Source of the DNA: Hydractinia symbiolongicarpus
Lineage: Eukaryota > Cnidaria > Hydrozoa > Anthoathecata > Hydractiniidae
Length of the DNA stretch: 64,000 nt
Direction of reading: 5' to 3'
Assembly: GCF_029227915.1 (NCBI RefSeq)
Contig: NC_079878.1
Coordinates: 34,685,501 to 34,749,500, forward strand
Shown here: piece after piece, positions 36,524-50,755 of the stretch
Layout: every line of letters starts with the position of its first letter
Numbering within the stretch: the first letter of the stretch is position 1
The notes under the pieces: model-generated
Seen by the model: the letters and a program-made list of their open reading frames with translations, nothing else
The model's database searches: none
Told to the model about the DNA's origin: nothing
Position numbers and translations under genes: made by a program

Positions 36524-39500
36524 AGGATTTGTCCCACAGTAAAAAATGACTTAATTTTCTAAATTTATAAATGAAGAACTATCACAGCGCCCAGTGTGAT
36601 CGCTGAGTTCCGGCAATCATGTCAAATTAAGAAGAATGTTATTTCTTGGAGTCAACTTGTCTCACTTATCACATTTATCATGTCACAGTCCAAAGTTAGT
36701 TCAATTAAATCCCACAGCCAATCGTTTCATTGTTAAAAGTGATGCAACCCAGTAATATCAGAAAAACATCGCTAAGTACATGTTGGTACGAATACGTGAC
36801 CCAGCCGTTGTAACTCAAACGAACTTACACCGTTAGAAAATCAATGAAATGTAGTTTTTGAAACTGTCACTATTTCTTCAGCGCACGATAACGGCTAGGA
36901 TAGGTCCCACAGTAAAAAATGACTTATTAATCTAAACTTTTAAATGAAGCGCTACCACAGCGCCCAGTGTAATCGCTGAGTTCCGGCAATCATGTCAAAT
37001 TAAGAAGAATGTTATTTCTTGGAGTCCAATTTTCTCGTTTATCACATTTATCAGGTCCTAGTCCAAAATTCGTTCAATTAAGTCCCACAGTCAATCGTTT
37101 GACTGTTAAAAGCGATGCAACCTAGTAATATCAAAAAATATCGCTAAATACATGTTGGTACGGGTATGTGACCCAACCGTTGTAACTCAAACGGACTGAC
37201 ACCGTTCCAAAGTCAATGAAATGCAGTTTTTGAAACTATCGCTATTTCTTCAGCCCGCGATAAGGGCTAGGATTGGTCCCACAGTAAAAAATGACTTATT
37301 AATCTAAGTTTTTAAATGAAGCGCTACCACAGCGCCCAGTGTAATTGCTGAGTTCCGGCAATCATGTCAAATTAAGAAGAATGTTATTTCTTGGAGTCCA
37401 ATTTTCTCGTTTATCACATTTACCAGGTCACAGTCCAAAGTTTGTTCAATTAAGTCCCACAGTCAATCGTTTCACTGTTAAAAGCGATGCAACTTAGTAA
37501 TATCAGATAAATGTCGCTAAATACATGTTGGTACGAATATATGACCCAACCGTTGAAACTGAAACGGACTGACACCGTTAGAAAGTCAGTGAAGTGTAGT
37601 ATTTGTAACAGTCTCTATTTCTTCAGCGCGCGCTAACGGCTAGGATTTGTCCCACAGTAAAAAATGACTTAATTTTCTAAATTTATAAATGAAGAACTAT
37701 CACAGCGCCCAGTGTGATCGCTGAGTTCCGGCAATCATGTCAAATTAAGAAGAATGTTATTTCTTGGAGTCAACTTGTCTCACTTATCACATTTATCAGG
37801 TCACAGTCGAAAGTTAGTTCAGTTAAGTCCCACAGTCAATCGCTTCATTGTTAAAAGCGATGAAACCTAGTAATAACAGAAAAACATCGCTAAATACATA
37901 TTTGTACGAATATGTGACCCATCCGTTGTAACTCAAACGGACTTACACCGTTAGAAAATCAATGAAATGTAGTTTTTGAAACTGTCACTATTTCTTCAGC
38001 GCGCGATAACGGCTAGGATAGGTCCCACAGTAAAAAATGACTTATTAATCTAAACTTTTAAATGAAGCGCTACCACAGCGCCCAGTGTAATCGCTGAGTT
38101 CCGGCAATCATGTCGAATTAAGAAGAATGTTATTTCTTGGAGTCCAATTGTCTCATTTCTCACCTTTATCAGGTCACAGTCCAAAGTTAGTTCAATTAAG
38201 TCCCACAGTCAATCGTTTCACTGTTAAAAGCGATGCAACCTAGTAATATCAGATAAATATCGCTTAATGCATGTTGGTACGAATATGTGACCCAACCGTT
38301 GAAACTCAAACGGAGTGAAAAGGTTAGAAAGTCAATGAAATATACTTTTTGAAACTGTCGCTATTTCTGCAGCGCGCGATAACGGCTAGGATAGGTCCCA
38401 CATTAAAAAAATGACTTTTTTTTATCTTAATTCTTAAATGAAGCGCTACCACAGCGCCCAGTGTAATCGCTGAGTTCCGGCAATCATGTCAAATTAAGAA
38501 GAATGTTATTTCTTGGAGTCCAATTGTCTCCTTTATCACATTTATCAGGTCACAGTCCAAAGTTTGTTCAATTAAGTCCCACAGTCAATCGTTTCACTGT
38601 TAAAAGCGATGCAACCTAGTAATATGAGAAAAATATCGCTAAATACATGTTGGTACGAATATGTGACCCAACCGTTGAAACTCAAACGGACTGACACGGT
38701 TAGAAAGTCAATGAAATGCAGTTTTTGAAACTGTCGCTATTTCTTCAGCGCCCGATAACGGATAGGATTGGTCCCACAGTAAAAAATAACTTATTAATCT
38801 AAATTTTTAAATGAAGGGCTACCACAGAGCCCAGTGTAATCGTTGAGTTCCGGCAATCACGTCAAATTAAGAAGAATGTTATTTTTTGGAGTCCAATTGT
38901 CTCCTTTACCACATTTATTAGGTCACAGTCCAAAGTTTGTTCAATTAAGTCCCACAGTCAATCATTTCATAGTTAAAAGCGATGCAACCTAGTAATATCA
39001 GAAAAATATCGCTTAATACATGTTGGTACGAATATGTGACACAACTGTTGTAACTGAAACGGACTGACACCGTTAGAAAGTCAATGAAATGTAGTTTTTG
39101 AAACTGTTGCTTTTTTTTAAGCGCTCGATAACGGCTAGGATTGGTCCCACAGTAAAAAATGACTTATTAATCTCACTTTTTCAATGAAGCGCTACCACAG
39201 CGCTAAGTGTAATCGCTGAGTTCAGGCAATCATGTCAAATTAAGAAGAATGTTATTTCTTGGAATCCAATTTTCTCGTTTATCACATTTATCAGGTCACA
39301 GTCCAAAGTTAGTTCAATTAAGTCCCACAGTCAATCGTTTCACTGTTAAAAGCGATGCAACCTTGTAATATCAGATAAATGTCGCTAAATACATGTTGGT
39401 ACGAATATGTGACCCAACCGTTGAAACTCAAACGGACTGACACCGTTAGAAAGTCAGTGAAGTGTAGTATTTGAAACAGTCTCTATTTCTTCAGCGCGCG

Positions 39501-39569
39501 CTAACGGCTAGGATTTGTCCCACAGTAAAAAATGACTTATTTTTCTAAATTTATAAATGAAGAACTATC
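36524..39569 (+). repeat. Mixed block between the two large duplications
   Basis: Unit starts are 36804, 37176, 37549, 37922, 38295, 38671, 39044 and 39417. An I unit (cagccgttg) is followed by an F unit (cgggtatgtg, gttccaaag), an A-like unit (atatgaccc, gtagtatttgtaacag) that copies the unit at 36431, a B unit, a 376-bp C unit with one extra T in its T-run, a gacacggttag unit, a D unit and an A unit. No gene-like content. Confidence 0.8.
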
Positions 39570-42500
39570 ACAGCGCCCAGTGTGATCGCTGAGTTCCGGC
39601 AATCATGTCAAATTAAGAAGAATGTTATTTCTTGGAGTCAACTTGTCTCTGTTATCACATTTATCAGGTCACAGTCGAAAGTTAGTTCAGTTAAGTCCCA
39701 CAGTCAATCGTTTCACTGTTAAAAGCGATGCAACCTAGTAATATCAGATAAATGTCGCTAAATACATGTTGGTACGAATATGTGACCCAACCGTTGAAAC
39801 TCAAACGGACTGACACCGTTAGAAAGTCAGTGAAGTGTAGTATTTGAAACAGTCTCTATTTCTTCAGCGCGCGCTAACGGCTAGGATTTGTCCCTTAGTA
39901 AAAAATGACTTATTTTTCTAAATTTATAAATGAAGAACTATCACAGCGCCCAGTGTGATCGCTGAGTTCCGGCAATCATGTCAAATTAAGAAGAATGTTA
40001 TTTCTTGGAGTCAACTTGTCTCTGTTATCACATTTATCAGGTCACAGTCGAAAGTTAGTTCAGTTAAGTCCCACAGTCAATCACTTCATTGTTAAAAGCG
40101 ATGCAACCTAGTAATAACAGAAAAACATCGCTAAATACATATTGGTACGAATATGTGACCCAACCGTTGTAACTCAAACGGACTTACACCGTTAGAAAAT
40201 CAATGAAATGTAGTTTTTGAAACTGTCACTATTTCTTCAGCGCGTCATAACGGCTAGGATAGGTCCCACAGTAAAGAATGACTTATTAATCTAAACTTTT
40301 AAATGAAGCGCTACCACAGCGCCCAGAGTAATCGCTGAGTTCCGGCAATCATGTCAAATTAAGAAGAATGTTATTTCTTGGAGTCCAACTGTCTCATTTA
40401 TCACCTTTGTCAGGTCACAGTCCAAAGTTAGTTCAGTTAAGTCCCACAGTTAATCGTTTCACTGTTAAAAGCGATGCAACCTAGTGATATCAGATAAATA
40501 TCGCTAAATACATGTTGGTACGAATATGTGACCCAACTGTTGAAACTCAAACGGACTGACACCGTTAGAAAGTCAGTGAAGTGTAGCATTTGAAACAGTC
40601 TCTATTTCTTCAGCCCGCGCTAACGGCTAGGATTTGTCCCACAGTAAAAAATGACTTATTTTTCTAAATTTATAAATGAAGAACTATCACAGCGCCCAGT
40701 GTGATCGCTGAGTTCCGGCAATCATGTCAAATTAAGAAGAATGTTATTTCTTGGAGTCAACTTGTCTCAGTTATCACATTTATCAGGTCACAGTCGAAAG
40801 TTAGTTCAGTTAAGTCCCACAGTCAATCGCTTCATTGTTAAAAGCGATGCAACCTAGTAATATGAAAAAAATATCGCTAAATACATGTTGGTACGAATAT
40901 GTGACACAACCGTTGAAACTTAAACGGACTGACACCGTTAGAAAGTGAGTGAAATGTGGTATTTGAAACTGTCTCTATTTCTTCTGCGCGCGCTAACGGC
41001 TAGGATTGGTCCCACATTAAAAAAATGACTTTTTTATCTTAATTCTTAAATGAAGCGCTACCACAGCGCCCAGTGTAATCGCTGAGTTTCGGCAATCATG
41101 TCAAATTAAGAAGAATGTTACTTCTTGGAGTCAACTTGTCTCACTTATAACATTTATCAGGTCACAATCCAAAATCGGTTCAATTAAGTCCCACAGTCAA
41201 TCGTTTCACTGTTAAAAGCGATGCAACCTAGTAATATCATAAAAATATTGCTAAATACATGTTGGTACGAACATGTGACCCAACCGTTGTAACTCAAACG
41301 GACTGACACCGTTAGAAAGTGAATGAAATTTAGTTTTTGAAACTGTCGCTATTTCTTCAGCTCGCGTTAACGGATAGGATTGGTCCCACAGTAAAGAATG
41401 ATTTATTTATCTAAATATTTCAACGAAGCGCTACCAAAGCGCCCAATGTAATCGCTGAGTTCCGGCAATCACGTCAAATTTAGAAGAATGTTATTTCTTG
41501 GAGTCCAATTGTCTCATTTATCACATTTATCATGTCACAGTCCAAAGTTAGTTCAATTAAATCCCACAGCCAATCGTTTCATTGTTAAAAGTGATGCAAC
41601 CCAGTAATATCAGAAAAACATCGCTAAGTACATGTTGGTACTAATATGTGACCCAGCCGTTGTAACTCAAACGAACTTACACCGTTAGAAAGTCAATGAA
41701 ATGTAGTTTTTGAAACTGTCGCTATTTCTTCAGCGCGCAGTGACGACTAGGATAGGTCCCACAGTAAAAAATGACTTGTTAATCTAAATTTTTAAATGAA
41801 GCGCTACCACAGCGCCCAGTGTAATCGCTGAGTTTCGGCAATCATGTCAAATTAAGAAGAATGTTATTTCTTGGAGTCCAATTGTCTCCTTTACCACAGT
41901 TATCAGGTCACAGTCCAAAGTTTGTTCAGTTAAGTCCCACAGTCAATCGCTTCATTGTTAAAAGCGATGCAACCTAGTAATAACAGAAAAACATCGCTAA
42001 ATACATATTGGTACGAATATGTGACCCAACCGTTGTAACTCAAACGGACTTACACCGTTAGAAAATCAATGAAATGTAGTTTTTGAAACTCTCACTATTT
42101 CTTCAGCGCGTCATAACGGCTAGGATAGGTCCCACAGTAAAGAATGACTTATTAATCTAAACTTTTAAATGAAGCGCTACCACAGCGCCCAGTGTGATCG
42201 CTGAGTTCCGGCAATCATGTCAAATTAAGAAGAATGTTATTTCTTGGAGTCCAACTGTCTCATTTATCACCTTTGTCAGGTCACAGTCCAAAGTTAGTTC
42301 AGTTAAGTCCCACAGTCAATCGTTTCACTGTTAAAAGCGATGCAACCTAGTGATATCAGATAAATATCGCTAAATACATGTTGGTACGAATATGTGACCC
42401 AACTGTTGAAACTCAAACGGACTGACACCGTTAGAAAGTCAGTGAAGTGTAGCATTTGAAACAGTCTCTATTTCTTCAGCGCGCGCTAACGGCTAGGATT

Positions 42501-45500
42501 TGTCCCACAGTAAAAAATGACTTATTTTTCTAAATTTATAAATGAAGAACTATCACAGCGCCCAGTGTGATCGCTGAGTTCCGGCAATCATGTCAAATTA
42601 GAAGAATGTTATTTCTTGGAGTCAACTTGTCTCAGTTATCACATTTATCAGGTCACAGTCGAAAGTTAGTTCAGTTAAGTCCCACAGTCAATCGCTTCAT
42701 TGTTAAAAGCGATGCAACCTAGTAATATGAGAAAAATATCGCTAAATACATGTTGGTACGAATATGTGACCCAACGTTGAAACTTAAACGGACTGACACC
42801 GCTAGAAAGTGAGTGAAATGTGGTATTTGAAACTGTCTCTATTTCTTCTGCGCGCGCTAACGGCTAGGATTGGTCCCACATTAAAAAAATGACTTTTTTA
42901 TCTTAATTCTTAAATGAAGCGCTACCACAGCGCCCAGTGTAATCGCTGAGTTTCGGCAATCATGTCAAATTAAGAAGAATGTTACTTCTTGGAGTCAACT
43001 TGTCTCACTTATAACATTTATCAGGTCACAATCCAAAATCGGTTCAATTAAGTCCCACAGTCAATCGTTTCACTGTTAAAAGCGATGCAACCTAGTAATA
43101 TCATAAAAATATTGCTAAATACATGTTGGTACGAATATGTGACCCAACCATTGTAACTCAAACGGACTGACACCGTTAGAAAGTGAATGAAATTTAGTTT
43201 TTGAAACTGTCGCTATTTCTTCAGCTCGCGTTAACGGATAGGATTGGTCCCACAGTAAAGAATGATTTATTTATCTAAATATTTCAACGAAGCGCTACCA
43301 AAGCGCCCAGTGTAATCGCTGAGTTCCGGCAATCACGTCAAATTAAGAAGAATGTTATTTCTTGGAGTCCAATTGTCTCATTTATCACATTTATCATGTC
43401 ACAGTCCAAAGTTAGTTCAATTAAATCCCACAGCCAATCGTTTCATTGTTAAAAGTGATGCAACCCAGTAATATCAGAAAAACATCGCTAAGTACATGTT
43501 GGTACGAATATGTGACCCAGCCGTTGTAACTCAAACGAACTTACACCGTTAGAAAGTCAATGAAATGTAGTTTTTGAAACTGTCGCTATTTCTTCAGCGC
43601 GCGGTGACGACTAGGATAGGTCCCACAGTAAAAAATGACTTGTTAATCTAAATTTTTAAATGAAGCGCTACCACAGCGCCCAGTGTAATCGCTGAGTTTC
43701 GGCAATCATGTCAAATTAAGAAGAATGTTATTTCTTGGAGTCCAATTGTCTCCTTTACCACAGTTATCAGGTCACAGTCCAAAGTTTGTTCAATTAAGTC
43801 CCACAGTCAATCATTTCATAGTTAAAAGCGATGCAACCTAGTAATATCAGAAAAATATCGCTTAATACATGTTGGTACGAATATGTGACACAACGGTTGC
43901 AACTGAAACGGACTGACACCGTTAGAAAGTCAATGAAATATAGTTTTTGAAACTGTTGCTTTTTTTTCAGCGCGCGATAACGGCTAGGATTGCTCCCACA
44001 GTAAAAATGACTTATTAATCTAAATTTTTAAAAGAAGCGCCACCACAGCGTCCAGGGTAATCGCTGAGTTCCGGCACTCATGTCAAATTAAGAAGAATGT
44101 TATTTGTTAGAGTCCAATTTTCTCACTTATCACATTTATGAGGTCACAGTCCAAAGTTAGTTCAATTAAGTCCCACAGCCAATCGTTTCACTGTTAAAAG
44201 CGATGCAGCCTAGTAATATCAGATAAATATCGCTAAATACATGTTGGTACGAATACGTGACCCAACCGTTGTAACTCAAACGAACTGACACCGTAAGAAA
44301 GTCAATGAAATGTATTTTTTGAAACTGTCGCTATTTCTTCAGCGCACGATAACGGCTAGGATTGGTTTCACAGTAAAAAATGACTTATTAATCTAAATTT
44401 TTAAATAAAGGGCTACCACAGCGCCAAGTGTAATCGCTGAGTTCCGGCAATCACGTCAAATTAAGAAGTATGTTATTTCTTGGAGTCCCATTGTCTCCTT
44501 TACCACATTTATCAGGTCACAGTCCAAAGTTTGTTCAATTAAGTCTCACAGTCAATCGTTTCATAGTTAAAAGCGATGCAACCTAGTAATATCAGAAAAA
44601 TATTGCTTAATACATGTTGGTACGAAAATGTGACACAACTGTTGTAACTGAAACGGACTGACACCGTTAAAAAGTCAATGAAATGTAGTTTTTGAAACTG
44701 TTGCTTTTTTTTCAGCGCGCGATAACGGCTAGGATTGGTCCTACAGTAAAAAATGACTTATTAATCTCACTTTTTCAGTGAAGCGCTACCACAACGCCCA
44801 GTGTAATCGCTGAGTTCCGGCAATCATGTCAAATTAAGAAGAATGTTATTTCTTGGAATCAACTTCTCTCACTTATCACATTTATCAGGTCACAGTCGAA
44901 AGTTAGTTCAGTTAAGTCCCACAGTCAATCGCTTCATTGTTAAAAGCGATGCAACCTAGTATTATCAAAAAATATCACTAAATACATGTTGGTACGAATA
45001 TGTGACCCAACCGTTGTAACTCAAACGAACTTACACCGTTAGAAAGTCAGTGAAGTGTAGTATTTGAAACAGTCGCTATTTCTGCAGTGCGTGATAACGG
45101 CTAGGATGGGTCCCACATTAAAAAAATGACTTTTTTTATCTTAATTCTAAAATGAAGCGCTACCACAGCGTCCAGTGTAATCGCTGAGTTTCGGCAATCA
45201 TGTCAAATTAAGAAGAATGTTATTTCTTGGAGTCAACTTGTCTCACTTATAACATTTATAAGGTCTCAATCCAAAATCAGTTCAATTTAGTCCCACAGTG
45301 AATCGTTTCACTGTTAAAAGCGATGCAACTTAGTAATATGAGAAAAATATCGCTAAATACATGTTGGTACGAATATGTGACCCAACTGTGGAAACTCAAA
45401 CGGACTGACACCGTTAGAAAGTCAGTGAAATGTGGTATTTGAAACTGTCTCTATTTCTTCTGCGCGCGCTAACGGCTAGGATTGGTCCCACATTAAAAAA

Positions 45501-46133
45501 ATGACTTATTAATCTAAATTTTTAAATGAAGCGCTACCACAGCACCCAGTGTAATCGCTGAGTTCCGGCAATCATGTCAAATTAAGAAGAATGTTATTTC
45601 TTGGAGTCTAATTTTCCCATTTATCACATTTATCAGGTCACAGTCCAAAGTTAGTTCAATTAAATCCCACAGTCAATCGTTTCACTGTTAAAAGCGATGC
45701 AACCTAGTAATATCACATAAATATCGCTCAATACATGTTGGTACGAATATGTGACCCAACCGTTGTAACTCAAACGAACTTACACCGTTAGAAAGTCAGT
45801 GAAGTGTAGTATTTGAAACAGTCGCTATTTCTGCAGTGCGCGATAACGGCTAGGATGGGTCCCACATTAAAAAAATGACTTTTTTTATCTTAATTCTAAA
45901 ATGAAGCGCTACCACAGCGTCCAGTGTAATCGCTGAGTTTCGGCAATCATGTCAAATTAAGGAGAATGTTACTTCTTGGAGTCAACTTGTCTCACTTATA
46001 AAATTTATCATGTCACAGTCCAAAGTTAGTTCAATTAAATCCCACAGCCAATCGTTTCATTGTTAAAAGTGATGCAACCTAGTAATATCAGAAAAACATC
46101 GCTAAGTACATGTTGGTAAGAATATGTGACCCA
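39570..46133 (+). repeat. Large duplicated block, copy 1, built on a 1866-bp pentamer
   Basis: Unit starts are 39790, 40163, 40536, 40909, 41283, 41656, 42029, 42402, 42774, 43147, 43520, 43893, 44265, 44638, 45010, 45385 and 45759. The pentamer B-A-G-H-I occurs twice, 40163-42028 (1866 bp) and 42029-43892 (1864 bp), with markers cgcgtcataa, gtagcatttg, gttgaaacttaaacgg, ccaaaatcgg and cagccgttg in that order. It is followed by a run starting caacggttgcaactg. The block recurs at 51931 onward, offset 12361 bp on the left part and 14600 bp on the right part. Confidence 0.88.
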
Positions 46134-47235
46134 GCCGTTGTAACTCAAACGAACTTACACCGTTAGAAAGTCAATGAAATGTAGTTTTTGAAACTGTCGC
46201 TATTTCTTCAGCACGCAATGACGACTAGGATAGGTCCCACAGTAAAAAATGACTTATTAATCTAAATTTTTAAATGAAGCGCTACCACAGCACCCAGTGG
46301 AATCGCTGAGTTCCGGCAATCATGTCAAATTAAGAAGAATGTTATTTCTTGGAGTCTAATTTTCCCATTTATCAGGTCACAGTCCAAAGTTAGTTCAATT
46401 AAATCCCACAGTCAATCGTTTCACTGTTAAAAGCGATGCAACCTAGTAATATCAGATAAATATCGCTCAATACATGTTGGTACGAATATGTGACCTAACC
46501 GTTGTAACTCAAACGAACTTACACCGTTAGAAAGTCAGTGAAGTGTAGTATTTGAAACAGTCGCTATTTCTGCAGTGCGCGATAACGGCTAGGATGGGTC
46601 CCACATTAAAAAAATGACTTTTTTATCTTAATTCTAAAATGAAGCGCTACCACAGCGTCCAGTGTAATCGCTGAGTTTCGGCAATCATGTCAAATTAAGG
46701 AGAATGTTACTTCTTGGAGTCAACTTGTCTCACTTATAAAATTTATCATGTCACAGTCCAAAGTTAGTTCAATTAAATCCCACAGCCAATCGTTTCATTG
46801 TTAAAAGTGATGCAACCTAGTAATATCAGAAAAACATCGCTAAGTACATGTTGGTACGAATATGTGACCCAGCCGTTGTAACTCAAACGAACTTACACCG
46901 TTAGAAAGTCAATGAAATGTAGTTTTTGAAACTGTCGCTATTTCTTCAGCACGCAATGACGACTAGGATAGGTCCCACAGTAAAAAATGACTTATTAATC
47001 TAAATTTTTAAATGAAGCGCTACCACAGCACCCAGTGGAATCGCTGAGTTCCGGCAATCATGTCAAATTAAGAAGAATGTTATTTCTTGGAGTCTAATTT
47101 TCCCATTTATCAGGTCACAGTCCAAAGTTAGTTCAATTAAATCCCACAGTCAATCGTTTCACTGTTAAAAGCGATGCAACCTAGTAATATCAGATAAATA
47201 TCGCTCAATACATGTTGGTACGAATATGTGACTCA
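45759..47235 (+). repeat. 738-bp dimer HOR, two copies
   Basis: Unit starts are 45759, 46134, 46498 and 46872, with lengths 375, 364, 374 and 364. Each dimer pairs a unit with ttctgcagtgcgcg and aaggagaatg with an I unit (cagccgttg, acgcaatgacgac) that carries a 9-bp deletion. The two dimers are nearly identical; one visible difference is ggtaagaatatg at the end of the first against ggtacgaatatg. Confidence 0.85.
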
Positions 47236-47511
47236 ACCGTTGTAACTCAAACGAACTGACACCGTTAGAAAGTCAATGAAATGCAGTTTTTGAGACTGTC
47301 GCTATTTCTTCAGCGCGCGATAACTCACGTCAAATTAGGAAGAATGTTATTTGTTGGAGACCAATTTTCTCATTTATCACATTTATGAGGTCACAGTCCA
47401 AAGTTAGTTCAATTAAGTCCCACAGCCAATCGTTTCACTGTTAAAAGCGATGCAGCCTAGTAATATCAGATAAATATCGCTAAATACATGTTGGTACGAA
47501 TACGTGAACCA
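47236..47511 (+). repeat. 276-bp deletion monomer, copy 1
   Basis: The normal gcgcgataac runs directly into tcacgtcaaattagg at 47324/47325. Ninety-seven bases are missing, including taggattggtccc, the A/T-rich stretch and the hairpin. There is little microhomology at the join. Confidence 0.88.
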
Positions 47512-49360
47512 ACCGTTGTAACTCAAACGGACTGACACCGTAAGAAAGTCAATGAAATGTAGTTTTTGAAACTGTCGCTATTTCTTTAGCGCGCGATAAC
47601 TGCTAGGATTGGTCCCACAGTAAAAAATGACTGATTAATCTAAATTTTTAAATAAAGGGCTACCACAGCGCCCAGTGTAATCGCTGAGTTCCGGCAATCA
47701 CGTCAAATTAAGAAGAATGCTATTTCTTGGAGTCCAATTGTCTCCTTTACCACATTTATCAGGTCACAGTCCAAAGTTTGTTCAATTAAGTCCCACAGTC
47801 AATCGTTTCATAGTTAAAAGCGATGCAACCTAGTAATATCAGAAAAATATTGCTTAATACATGTTGGTACGAATATGTGACACAACTGTTGTAACTGAAA
47901 CGGACTGACACCGTTAGAAAGTCAATGAAATTTAGTTTTTGAAACTGTTGCTTTTTTTTCAGCGCGCGATAACGGCTAGGATTGATCCCACAGTAAAATA
48001 TGACTTATTAATCTCACTTTTTCAATGAAGCGCTACCACAGCGCCCAGTGTAATTGCTGAGTTCCGGCAATCATGTCAAATTAAGAAGAATGTTATTTCT
48101 TCGAGTCCAATTGACTCCTTTATCACATTTATCAGGTCACAGTCCAAAGTTAGTTCAATTAAATCCCACAGCCAATCGTTTTATTGTTAAAAGTGATGCA
48201 ACCTAGTAATATCAGAAAAACATCGCTAAGTACATGTTGGTACGAATATGTGACCCAGCCGTTGTAACTCAAACGAACTTACACCGTTAGAAAGTCAATG
48301 AAATGTAGTTTTTGAAACTGTCGCTATTTCTTCAGCACGCAATGACGACTAGGATAGGTCCCACAGTAAAAAATGACTTATTAATCTAAATTTTTAAATG
48401 AAGCGCTACCACAGCACCCAGTGGAATCGCTGAGTTCCGGCAATCATGTCAAATTAAGAAGAATGTTATTTCTTGGAGTCTAATTTTCCCATTTATCAGG
48501 TCACAGTCCAAAGTTAGTTCAATTAAATCCCACAGTCAATCGTTTCACTGTTAAAAGCGATGCAACCTAGTAATATCAGATAAATATCGCTCAATACATG
48601 TTGGTACGAATATGTGACCCAACCGTTGTAACTCAAACGAACTTACACCGTTAGAAAGTCAGTGAAGTGTAGTATTTGAAACAGTCGCTATTTCTGCAGT
48701 GCGCAATAACGGCTAGGATGGGTCCCACATAAAAAAAATGACTTTTTTTATCTTAATTCTAAAATGAAGCGCTACCACAGCGTCCAGTGTAATCGCTGAG
48801 TTTCGGCAATCATGTCAAATTAAGGAGAATGTTACTTCTTGGAGTCAACTTGTCTCACTTATAAAATTTATCATGTCACAGTCCAAAGTTAGTTCAATTA
48901 AATCCCACAGCCAATCGTTTCATTGTTAAAAGTGATGCAACCTAGTAATATCAGAAAAACATCGCTAAGTACATGTTGGTACGAATATGTGACCCAGCCG
49001 TTGTAACTCAAACGAACTTACACCGTTAGAAAGTCAATGAAATGTAGTTTTTGAAACTGTCGCTATTTCTTCAGCACGCAATGACGACTAGGATAGGTCC
49101 CACAGTAAAAAATGACTTATTAATCTAAATTTTTAAATGAAGCGCTACCACAGCACCCAGTGGAATCGCTGAGTTCCGGCAATCATGTCAAATTAAGAAG
49201 AATGTTATTTCTTGGAGTCTAATTTTCCCATTTATCAGGTCACAGTCCAAAGTTAGTTCAATTAAATCCCACAGTCAATCGTTTCACTGTTAAAAGCGAT
49301 GCAACCTAGTAATATCAGATAAATATCGCTCAATACATGTTGGTACGAATATGTGACTCA
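47236..49360 (+). repeat. 2125-bp hexamer HOR, copy 1
   Basis: Unit starts are 47236, 47512, 47885, 48258, 48622 and 48997, with lengths 276, 373, 373, 364, 375 and 364. The order is a deletion unit, a unit with gtgaaccaacc entry and taactgctagg, a D-like unit (gattgatcccac, tcttcgagtcc), an I unit with the 9-bp deletion, a ttctgcagtgcgc unit, and another 9-bp-deleted I unit. The last two copy the 738-bp dimer. Copy 2 starts at 49361. Confidence 0.88.
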
Positions 49361-49636
49361 ACCGTTGTAACTCAAACGAACTGACACCGTTAGAAAGTCA
49401 ATGAAATGCAGTTTTTGAGACTGTCGCTATTTCTTCAGCGCGCGATAACTCACGTCAAATTAGGAAGAATGTTATTTGTTGGAGACCAATTTTCTCATTT
49501 ATCACATTTATGAGGTCACAGTCCAAAGTTAGTTCAATTAAGTCCCACAGCCAATCGTTTCACTGTTAAAAGCGATGCAGCCTAGTAATATCAGATAAAT
49601 ATCGCTAAATACATGTTGGTACGAATACGTGAACCA
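49361..49636 (+). repeat. 276-bp deletion monomer, copy 2
   Basis: It has the same 97-bp deletion and same junction as the unit at 47236, here at 49449/49450, inherited through HOR copying. Confidence 0.88.
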
Positions 49637-50755
49637 ACCGTTGTAACTCAAACGGACTGACACCGTAAGAAAGTCAATGAAATGTAGTTTTTGAAACTGT
49701 CGCTATTTCTTTAGCGCGCGATAACTGCTAGGATTGGTCCCACAGTAAAAAATGACTGATTAATCTAAATTTTTAAATAAAGGGCTACCACAGCGCCCAG
49801 TGTAATCGCTGAGTTCCGGCAATCACGTCAAATTAAGAAGAATGCTATTTCTTGGAGTCCAATTGTCTCCTTTACCACATTTATCAGGTCACAGTCCAAA
49901 GTTTGTTCAATTAAGTCCCACAGTCAATCGTTTCATAGTTAAAAGCGATGCAACCTAGTAATATCAGAAAAATATTGCTTAATACATGTTGGTACGAATA
50001 TGTGACACAACTGTTGTAACTGAAACGGACTGACACCGTTAGAAAGTCAATGAAATTTAGTTTTTGAAACTGTTGCTTTTTTTTCAGCGCGCGATAACGG
50101 CTAGGATTGATCCCACAGTAAAATATGACTTATTAATCTCACTTTTTCAATGAAGCGCTACCACAGCGCCCAGTGTAATTGCTGAGTTCCGGCAATCATG
50201 TCAAATTAAGAAGAATGTTATTTCTTCGAGTCCAATTGACTCCTTTATCACATTTATCAGGTCACAGTCCAAAGTTAGTTCAATTAAATCCCACAGCCAA
50301 TCGTTTTATTGTTAAAAGTGATGCAACCTAGTAATATCAGAAAAACATCGCTAAGTACATGTTGGTACGAATATGTGACCCAGCCGTTGTAACTCAAACG
50401 AACTTACACAGTTAGAAAGTCAATGAAATGTAGTTTTTGAAACTGTCGCTATTTCTTCAGCACGCAATGACGACTAGGATAGGTCCCACAGTAAAAAATG
50501 ACTTATTAATCTAAATTTTTAAATGAAGCGCTACCACAGCACCCAGTGGAATCGCTGAGTTCCGGCAATCATGTCAAATTAAGAAGAATGTTATTTCTTG
50601 GAGTCTAATTTTCCCATTTATCACATTTATCAGGTCACAGTCCAAAGTTAGTTCAATTAAATCCCACAGTCAATCGTTTCACTGTTAAAAGCGATGCAAC
50701 CTAGTAATATCAGATAAATATCGCTCAATACATGTTGGTACGATTATGTGACCCA
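49361..50755 (+). repeat. Second copy of the 2125-bp HOR, shortened to four monomers (1395 bp)
   Basis: Unit starts are 49361, 49637, 50010 and 50383, lengths 276, 373, 373 and 373. It follows copy 1 at 2125 bp, for example tcttcgagtcc at about 48100 and 50225. The two units after the I unit are missing. Its I unit at 50383 does not have the 9-bp deletion, unlike the I units of copy 1. Confidence 0.85.

Noticed and set aside
39110-39120. Poly-T runs (such as gttgctttttttt) as transcription terminators or retroelement tails
   Set aside because: They lie at one fixed place in family D monomers, with no adjacent promoter boxes, element body or target-site duplication.
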